Source of the DNA: Isoetes taiwanensis
Lineage: Eukaryota; Streptophyta; Lycopodiopsida; Isoetales; Isoetaceae
Direction: 5' to 3'
Assembly (NCBI GenBank): GCA_021234155.1
Contig: JAJEKV010000238.1
Coordinates: 186,001-250,000 of the forward strand
Length of the DNA stretch: 64,000 bases
The notes under the pieces were generated by a model. It made no database searches, was not told where the DNA came from, and was given only the letters and a program-made list of their open reading frames with translations. Every line of letters starts with the position of its first letter. Position 1 is the first letter of the stretch. Both the position numbers and the translations under genes were made by a program. Shown piece by piece: positions 57,015 to 64,000 of this stretch.

Positions 57015-59007
57015 CTAGGTTGGCTCCAATTTTGTATTTGTGTCTGCGGATAAATTGTCTGTCTTGTAGAAGGGTTTCAGATGAACTCCATTAACTAAGG
57101 ATGGAAGAGGAGTGCCATCCAACTCCCCCAGTTGAAATACTCCCAGATGAACTGCTTGTTTGATTTCATAGAGTCCTAACCAATGAAGTTGAAGTTTGAG
57201 TTTGGCAGGATGATTTTTGTATCTCGAATCATAAAGGAGGACTAAATTACCTTGAACTCTTCTGATCATGCCATGATTTCCTGATTTGATGTTCGGCCAG
57301 GACGCGGAGATAAGCATCTTGTCGAATTTCATCCAGTTGTTGAAATTGATAAACGCGCTCTTTAAGAGCAGCTGGAGGATTATGTGTGGTAGCTAACTAG
57401 AATTTAAGTCTTGGAAGGATATATTTGAAAGGCATCAAAGCTTCTTGACCATAGACAAGTTTGAAAGGAGTTTGCTCCAGCGATCTTGTATGTAGAATTG
57501 TATGCCCATAAAACTATCAGTAGTTTTTCATGCCAATCTTTTCTGGAAGCGTCAAGATTTTCTTTAGGATAGAGATGAGAGTTTTGTTGGTGCTTTCTGC
57601 AAGACTATTCCCTTGTGGATAGTACGGTGTACTTTTTCGGTGATGGTTACGAATAATCAGTGAGTTATTTGACGGTCACTGATAATTTCCATAGGACATC
57701 CAAAGCGAGTGATGATGTGCATGTAGAGAATCTTGGCCATGCTGGCTGCTGTGTTGTCTGGAAGTGTGCATAAGCTTCTGCCCACTTAGTAGCAGAATCC
57801 ATGAAGACGAGAATGTAGCATGCCTGACTGTGTATAGCAGGAGAATCCACGAGACCAATAAAATCCATTCCCCATTTATTGAAGGGAAGTGGCGTGTCAA
57901 CTAGGGTGAGCGGTAAGGCATCATGAGCCATCGGTATTGACAGACATCACAGTTACGTGCATGAGCATGAGCATCCTTGAAGAGCGTGGGCCAAAAATAG
58001 CCTGCCAGAAGGATTTTTCGTGTTGTCACCATTGAAATGTCCACCCCCAAGCGCTCATGATCTTGTTGGACGATGCGTGGAATTTCGTGGGAAAGAACAT
58101 ACCTTCAGAGAATCATATCTTTACCTCGTTTGTACAAGTGGCCTGCAACCATAGTATAATCACAGGCTTCACAAAGGAACTGCTGGTATTGAAGATGTTG
58201 GCATTATGGAAAAAGCATGGGGTCCGTGGGCGGGAGCGCTCCTATCAATAGATATTGCTAGTAATCATGGAACCAGTGAGGCGATGGCGGTAACAAAAAA
58301 TAGTTGGGCATCTGATAGAGTATCAGAAACACCTGATGATGGGTTGTCTGTATGAATGTGGGAGAGGTAGTTTGGAATATTATGAGACGTCCTTAGCTTA
58401 TGTATGATCTCAAAAGGAGTAAATTTCTGGAGGATGAGAACCCAACGTTATAATATGGTCCGTGGGCGTGGTTTTGTTGATCAAGGAGAGAAGAGTCTGA
58501 TGATCCACACAGAACTTTATTTTGCTACCCAGGAGATAATGGCGGAACTGTTGAACACAAAAGATGAGACCAAAAGCTTCACGCTATGTGGCAGCGTTCC
58601 GCAAGATTGAGCCTTCGACTGGTGAAACAAATGGACTTATCTCTATGAGGTCCATGTTCCTTAGAGAGAACAACACCAATTGCAAAGGCTGAGACGTCCA
58701 CATGAACACGAAAATGTTTGTCCGCATTGGGGTTCCACACCCAGTTTGCCTCACCACATGATCGAGAAGCACACCTGAAGTGATGCAGAAAGTGCACTTT
58801 TCAGAATTGAGGCCGATGCCAGACTCATCACATTTTTGAAGGACAAGCTCCAATTTGGAAAGGTTATCATCTTCCATGCTATGAGCGGAGAAGTCATCTT
58901 GAAAAACCTGAAGAAAGGCATTTTCCTTCATGAAATCTTGGAAGACTGAGAGCATGATGCGTTGAAGGTGGAAGATGAATTTTGAAAGACCAAAGGGGAT
59001 AACCTTA
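57015..59007 (-). pseudogene. Element C pol relic: RT, RNase H and integrase pieces
   Basis: Minus strand. RT palm with FLQVFQDDFSAHS (58584-58955; frame extends to the junction at 59007 with HKVIPFGLS). A deletion joins the RT region (GVLLDHVV) directly to RNase H (VWNPNADKHF, HVDVSAFAIGVVL). RNase H end (PHWFHDY) runs straight on to the integrase N-terminus (YTMVAGHLYKRGKDM). Integrase core pieces follow (57665-57931, GMDFIGLVD, YILVFMDSATKWAEAY), then GPY/F-like LHWLGLYEIKQAV (57015-57332). Frameshifts and stops are frequent. It supplies the uninterrupted comparison that proves the insertion in element A pol. Confidence 0.85.
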
Positions 59008-59319
59008 TGTCAACCTTTTAAAAACAGCCCTCCGACAGCCCAAGCGCTTCCTTCTTTCTTGAATCTTCTCTGGTTCTATCACTTAGATCTTCTGTGCCAC
59101 ACCAACAAAACTGCTATAACAGCCTTCTTCTGCACAAAAATGATCGTTCTTCCTTCTCTGGATGTAGCAGCAGACAATTCGCCTTCCATTAGTTAATCAC
59201 TAACGCTCACTATTACGATTCATCCTTTTATTGCTTCTATCTGGGCCACCACTTTTCCAAGTGCCCACACAAGGCCCATTGACTCCATGACAAGTGTACA
59301 GGCTGGATTTGATCTAACA
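59008..59319 (-). repeat. 3' LTR of a copia element
   Basis: 312 bp from TGTCAACC to GATCTAACA, next to a polypurine tract (CAGGCTGAGGGGGAGAA, minus strand, 59320-59336). The left edge abuts element C RT homology exactly, so the copia inserted into element C. The second LTR is missing. Confidence 0.7.
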
Positions 59320-59328
59320 TTCTCCCCC

Positions 59329-60236
59329 TCAGCCTGTACAACTCATGATTCCCATTTGCTCCCTTGCAACTAGTAGTTTTGGTTTAGTAAGAACCTTGGT
59401 TAAAACATTTGCTTCCTGCAATTTAGTAGGAATATATTTCACATCTATTTCTTCCTTTTCTACCTCATCTCGAATAAAATGGTGATGGACTTCTATATGC
59501 TTAGTTCGTGAATGACAAACTAGATTTTTGCTCATTACTATCCCGCTTTTGTTGTCACAATAAATTGTTGTAGCACCTGCACATGACTTCCCTAACTCCC
59601 TGAGCATTCTTCGTAACCAAATGATTTCCGATGCTACCAGAGAGACTGCCACATATTCTGCTTCTGCACTGGACTTTGCTACACGGTTGTTGCTTTTTGC
59701 TGGCCCATGATATTGCTGTGTCTCCAAGTTTGCAAAGATACCTAGATGTTGACTTTCTATCATCAATATCTCCTCCCCAATCCGCATCTGCATATCCAAC
59801 TAAATTATTCTCCACTCCTTGTAAAACGTAGTCGATGAGTTAAGGTACCTTTTAAATACCGAAGAATTCTTTTTGCGGCTATCCAGTGCTCCCTTCCAGA
59901 ATTATTCAAAAATCTGCTATGTAGATTAACAGCATAAGTGATATCTGGTCTTGTGCTATTTGCGGCATGCAACAAACTCCCAACCAACGACCTATAAGGT
60001 CTGGTTTTCATTTCTTTTTCCTCTTCAGGTGTTTTCGGAAACATCTTTCCTGATATTCTTGTTCCTGAAACTAATGGTGTTTTTGTTGCATTACAGTCAA
60101 GCGCATTTTGTTGATCTTTGAGTTTACACAGGTTCTGCCCGTCCATCAGCATTAATCTCAACATCCATGTAGTAGCAATAAAGCCTCCATAACTGGTAGC
60201 TGCAATATTCAGATTTCTCTTTTTGGCCATGTAGAT
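59329..60236 (-). pseudogene. Truncated Ty1/copia pol, RT end and RNase H
   Basis: Minus strand. The end of RT (YRSLVGSLLHAANSTRPDI, HWIAAKRILRYLKGT) is followed by copia RNase H: GYADADWGGDIDDRKSTS, KSSAEAEYVA, IYCDNKSG, RTKHIEVHHHFIRD and VKYIPT. This set is typical of plant copia elements. A frameshift near 59800 splits the two open frames. Everything upstream (gag, integrase, most of RT, 5' LTR) is lost at about 60236. Confidence 0.9.
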
Positions 60237-61054
60237 TTATTTGGGCCTACAATTATGGATCCAACATCTAATTATAGGTTTAGGCACTCTGGCATATGAA
60301 GCTCTTTTAGATTTAGAACTCATTGCACGAATGTTTCGTTAACAAAACCATTTTTTTGTCGCTGAATATGCATCATTTACAGGGCAGGCATTGGTGCAAA
60401 ATGTTGTTGGAGTCCTTAGAATCCTCTTCATAAATTAGGATCAATTTATTTTCTTTGAATCTATATCTACCTCTATACCCCATTTGTTCAGGTCTACTCA
60501 AGTGTCAAAATTCTTAAGTGTCTATGTGCACTCTTAATGCAAGAGAACAAGTTCTAGACTGCAAACAAGCGACAAGTTTTTAGACTGCGAACAAACGTGA
60601 TTACATTTGGAGATTCCCATTAGCCAAGAGCTACCATCACAATGTATTGAAACATTGAAGCAGATAATTAGCTATTCGATGGTCTGCAAGGAGTTGGTAG
60701 GCCAGATTTTAGCCCGATTTAATAGTGCAAGTTTAAACCTCCATCAGATGGAACATGATAACCTGTTGCATCAATTTTTAAAAGAGTGTTTTTTGTTCCA
60801 CTGTAGAGGCAATGTTTATCACATGCAGAAAATGGTATAAGAACTTAGAGTGCTCATTACAATTGTATGTTGCTACAGACATATACTGTAGCTACAACCC
60901 ATCAACTCCCTCTCTTACTGACATGCCTATTGCCCCATATCTGATAGGATCTTCATCAACAGCTTTGGCACCCTCTTCACAGCTCAAGCAAGTTCTAACT
61001 TCACTGCCACATGAGCCCATATGTTCTGTTATTTCCTTAGTTTGCTAATTTATC
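60237..61054. other. Region without recognised genes
   Basis: Open frames here (for example 60607-60837, starting MEIPISQELPSQ) show no domain I recognise and no linked splice sites. Nothing else is evident. Confidence 0.35.
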
Positions 61055-61725
61055 TTAAGCAAATTGAACATGCGGCTCCTCTGTGGGAAATGCCCCGTGC
61101 AGCTGCATAGGAAGACCAACAAAGCTCTTAATAATGGTATACTCAAACCCCTTTCTAGATGTACACTTATAAGTAGACAATACGTTTTTAAGCTGATTGT
61201 CTGCATAGGATTGATCAAACCCATTGTCAAAAGTTCTGTTGACCAAATTGGTAAATAATGTCTCTCTAGGTTTATCAATAGTAGTATGGATATTAATGGG
61301 ACTTTTCCTTTTTTTGACTGATAAAAATGTCTATCTATTTTTGAATCTCAGATCCGTATTAGCATTGCATGGTAGAAATTTAACACTGAAATATTAAAGA
61401 CGAAATAATATGAAGATGTATAAGAATGTCAACCATCGTCATCTCAATATGCAGCCGCAGATGTGTTTGTTGTATTATTGGGTCTGCCATTGCAGCATGA
61501 GTGTTAATAGTCTGTACCCCATTTAAGGCCTCTATACAATTGTCTACGTTACCATCGATCAATCTTTTAGAGCTTTTAATAGAAGGGTCATTTTTCAATC
61601 AATAAGATTCACCATCTGCTCCTTAAGTTGATATGTACACTAAGTATCGCGGGTTTGTGTACAAGCGTCTTCTGCACATAGGCTCCTCTGGTTCACCTAT
61701 GAAATAAGGAAGGATCCATGAAGAA
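61055..61725 (-). pseudogene. Probable last exons of an unrecognised gene
   Basis: Minus strand. The last exon (61055-about 61319) follows TTTTTATCAG and reads KKRKSPINIHTTIDKPRE, LFTNLVNRTFDNGF, CTSRKGFEYTIIKSFVGLP, GAFPTEEPHVQFA, then TAA; it is open throughout and has protein-like composition. An upstream segment (about 61430-61600) reads KNDPSIKSSKRLIDGNVDNC, IEALNGVQTINTHAAMADP. A further piece up to 61725 follows a TTATTTCATAG acceptor but contains stops. At least one frameshift (near 61600) suggests a pseudogene or partial gene. I do not recognise the family. Confidence 0.4.
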
Positions 61726-63330
61726 TTTAAATAAAGATCCATAAACAAGACATGAGGTAAGAGGTTGGAAATGAAACACAACTGTCCTAAAGGTGCCTTC
61801 TCCTTTATTTGGTCTTATTCATACCATTCTTGCCTTAACTAAACATTAACCTGCATTAGAACCTGTGCTTTTTAGGCCTAGGAATATGCATCACAATTCG
61901 TTGTATTCTTCTATCAATTTGACTCATTATAACTGCAAAAATAGGCAAAAGATGAGAAAGTAGATGGAAGTGTTGGAATACAAAGATTTGCTACTCTATA
62001 CAAACCATCTTAAGCTGTTATAAATCAAAATCTTCTAACTGAATGGGCAATCTTCAATCAATGAAATGCATTATTTGCATGGCTATTCAACACTTGAGAT
62101 GTTGCTCGACGTAAGCCAGGGCTTGGAATGCTCCCTATGTTAGGAAAAATTGAAGTCTTTCTTATTTTAGGATAAATATAATAGTTCACCTAAAAAATAT
62201 AGGCTAACCTTTTGGTGTTGCTCAAAGGAATGTCGTTTTGAAAAAAATAGGCTTGAAACAAAGGTTTTTGGCGCTTTCCTTGCAAAGGCTTTGGTGGTTT
62301 GTGTGTGTTTTGAGGGAGGGGATTTGTTATATGAGGGAATGCCCTCTAGCCTAAGAATTATTTATTCATGGAATCTCTAGTTATCCAATTCATATGTTTA
62401 GATTTATAGAAAGTAAATTCATGAGGCATTTAGTATGATGAAATTAGGGATCCGATGTGCCATTATTCATGTATTCGGAACTAAAATGATGAGATTAAGA
62501 ACTAAAATGATGACATTACGAAGCGTGGCATTATTATTCCATTTTATTCAAGTCAAGTTCAAAGGTCATCTATAAGAAACAAACAACATGTTACTTCAAA
62601 GATTCCACATACCATGTTGCTTGCTTACATACCATGTCTACAATGTGAGAACAAATAAAAGCCCCATTTACACTGCATTCACAAAGGAGGAAAACATAAT
62701 TGATGAATATGTTTTGGCCCTTTCATCGTAGCGCAAACGAATAAATGTGTCTAGACAAATGATATTTTTCCCACTTTGGTTCAAGTAATTCTTATCATTG
62801 TTCAAATAGCCAAAATCCTATTTCTATATGACCAACATGTCAAGAAATTATGGAATTATTACATGTATTGCTACTTTTTCAAATAATTCAAGGTAATTAT
62901 TTACAAATAGCCAAAATCCTATTTCTATATGACCAACATATTAAAAAATTGTAGAATTACACATATTGATACTTCTTCAAATGACTCAAGGTAATTATTC
63001 ACAAAACCCTTTCGCGGGAAGACCCTTTACCTAGCTATAGCTAATAGATATGAACAACTTCATATGTTGATTGATATGTAGAACACTTGCAGTGGCATCC
63101 ACATGGCATTCCAATGATAACCAACAACAGTAGGAACAATCAAAGTTCACAGTTGCTAAAGCTCACATATAAACAGAAACAATGTCCTGTAACATTTGTA
63201 CAGTTAACATCCAAGATTGCACAATGGTTCTTTATTTTTGAATCTTAAAGCCTTGCTCTATATTACACTTGCCCTCCGAAAGACACTCTAGCCAACACCG
63301 AAGCAACCACCTTCTCAAATCATTACTAAA
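61726..63330. other. AT-rich non-coding region
   Basis: No gene is supported. It includes a tandem duplication at 62803-63003. Confidence 0.5.
62803..63003 (+). repeat. Two-copy tandem duplication, about 101-bp period
   Basis: Both units contain AAATAGCCAAAATCCTATTT, CTATATGACCAACAT and CAAGGTAATTATT. Confidence 0.85.
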
Positions 63331-63358
63331 GCCCGGCAACACCGGGCACCATAACTAT
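63331..63358 (+). mobile_element. Helitron-like 3' terminus (copy 3, diverged)
   Basis: GCCCGG-CAACA-CCGGGC hairpin, the same 7-base spacer (ACCATAA), then CTAT where copies 1 and 2 have CTAG. The stem differs from copy 1 by a paired change (A-T to G-C), so pairing is kept. The upstream CATTTACAG is not evident. Likely a relative or degraded copy. Confidence 0.4.
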
Positions 63359-63365
63359 TCCTATT

Positions 63366-63722
63366 AGGCACGTTAGCTATGTGTACCAAATATATGTTCC
63401 TTAAGGTCACTTTGACGCTTGGAATTGTTTAATAGCACCACGTTAGCTATTTGTACCAAATATGTTCCTTGGGTCACTTTGGCGCTTGTAATTGTCTAAT
63501 AGCTCCATATTTTGTGTTACACCACTTTTGACTTGCCTAAGATAGTGGTGTATTGATCTGTAGTTGTTTTTGGGCTGCTTAAAACTGCGGAAAGCATGCC
63601 TTTTTAGTGAATCACTCCCCCAAACATAGGGGAAGTAGTCAGAGAAAGAAAAGGACTGTTGGAAACATGCCTCTTTATTGAATCACTTCCTTAAACATAG
63701 AGGAAGTCAAAGAAAGAGAAAT
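63366..63722 (+). repeat. Two adjacent diverged tandem duplications
   Basis: CACGTTAGCTAT.TGTACCAAATAT...GTCACTTTG.CGCTTG occurs twice (63370-63500). AACATGCCT / CTTTTTAGTGAATCACT..CC..AAACATAG.GGAAGT occurs twice (63596-63722). Confidence 0.75.
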
Positions 63723-64000
63723 GTTCGGGTTGAGCAGCCACGATAAATTCATGGGCAATTATAAAAATGCCCTAGTATTTTACTTAAATTATAAAAATAC
63801 CCTTGTATTTCCATGAATTATAGAAATGCCCTTCCGTGCGATTTGGTCCTTACCAGGAGCTTTTGCCAAAATCACTTAAGTTTATGATGTGGCAAAATCG
63901 TTTTTATATGAATGGAACGGAATGGCATGGCTTTTGAAAATAAACCCTTGCTCAAGACTATGGCTCTAGCGACATCTGCCATTCCCATACACGTCCTTCC
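63723..64000. other. Window end, no gene seen
   Basis: Contains degenerate repeats of TATAAAAATGCCCT-like sequence (63756-63835). No coding signal. Confidence 0.4.

Larger units (their letters stand above)
15838..59007 (-). mobile_element. Old gypsy-type LTR retrotransposon 'element C', split into four parts
   Basis: The surviving parts are 15838-18531, 29682-30289, 48566-49212 and 56858-59007, all in consistent minus-strand order: partial RT, RNase H and integrase; antisense mini-gene; env-position ORF; 3' LTR. The gaps are later insertions (Sola 1, element A, Sola 2). Each part aligns with the matching part of element A, which defines the family. The element ends at 59007, where a copia LTR abuts its RT; the gag and 5' LTR are not seen. 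Several frames are broken and part of RT-RNase H is deleted, so it is long dead. Confidence 0.85.

Noticed and set aside
61064-61278. Plus-strand and second minus-strand open frames overlapping the 61055-61319 exon
   Set aside because: Shadow frames of the better minus-strand exon, which has a splice acceptor and protein-like composition.
1-64000. CRISPR arrays, rRNA or tRNA genes
   Set aside because: None seen. The tandem arrays are plant-type mini- or subterminal repeats, and I found no convincing tRNA clover-leaf by eye.

Overview
The window is nuclear DNA of a land plant. The evidence is spliced genes with GT..AG introns, a G-type lectin receptor kinase, an ARK-type (armadillo-repeat) kinesin fragment, a PLS-type PPR fragment and plant-type gypsy, copia, Helitron-like and Sola-like transposons. 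A seed-free vascular plant, perhaps a fern, is my inference from the style of the kinase, kinesin and PPR sequences; it is not proven. Only one host gene looks intact. Most of the rest is nested mobile DNA.

Layout. 1-1440: non-coding, with a long imperfect palindrome. 1441-3969: intact single-exon lectin receptor-like kinase (+). 4093-8103: two 272-bp direct repeats flanking a decayed, intron-containing kinesin motor fragment. 8104-15837: AT-rich non-coding DNA with small tandem duplications, one Helitron-like 3' end and one good candidate exon. 15838-59007: an old, 5'-truncated Ty3/gypsy element ('element C', minus strand) split by three later insertions: Sola-like transposon 1 (18532-29677, target duplication CAAT), a full gypsy element of the same family ('element A', 30290-48565, duplication GACGG/GACGA) and Sola-like transposon 2 (49213-56857, duplication TGAT). 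For both Sola elements, removing the insert and one duplication restores a reading frame that aligns with element A across the junction. Element A itself carries a 7.4-kb DNA insertion in pol. Sola 1 carries a poly(A)-tailed retroposon, a 2.3-kb purine-only tract and a Helitron-like 3' end. 59008-60236: a truncated Ty1/copia element. 60237-64000: mostly non-coding, with two probable exons of an unrecognised gene at 61055-61725.

Most unusual content. (1) The two Sola-like transposons have different terminal repeats and diverged transposases. Both nevertheless carry, on the strand opposite the transposase, a coiled-coil plus RING-type protein with a basic tail; this looks like an element-encoded partner gene. 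Sola 2 also carries an FCP1-like HAD phosphatase domain. (2) Both gypsy elements carry a small antisense gene with its own TATA box between integrase and a large env-position coiled-coil ORF, and that large ORF runs into the 3' LTR. Nearly all mobile-element genes carry stops or frameshifts; the env-position ORF and the antisense mini-gene of element A are open.
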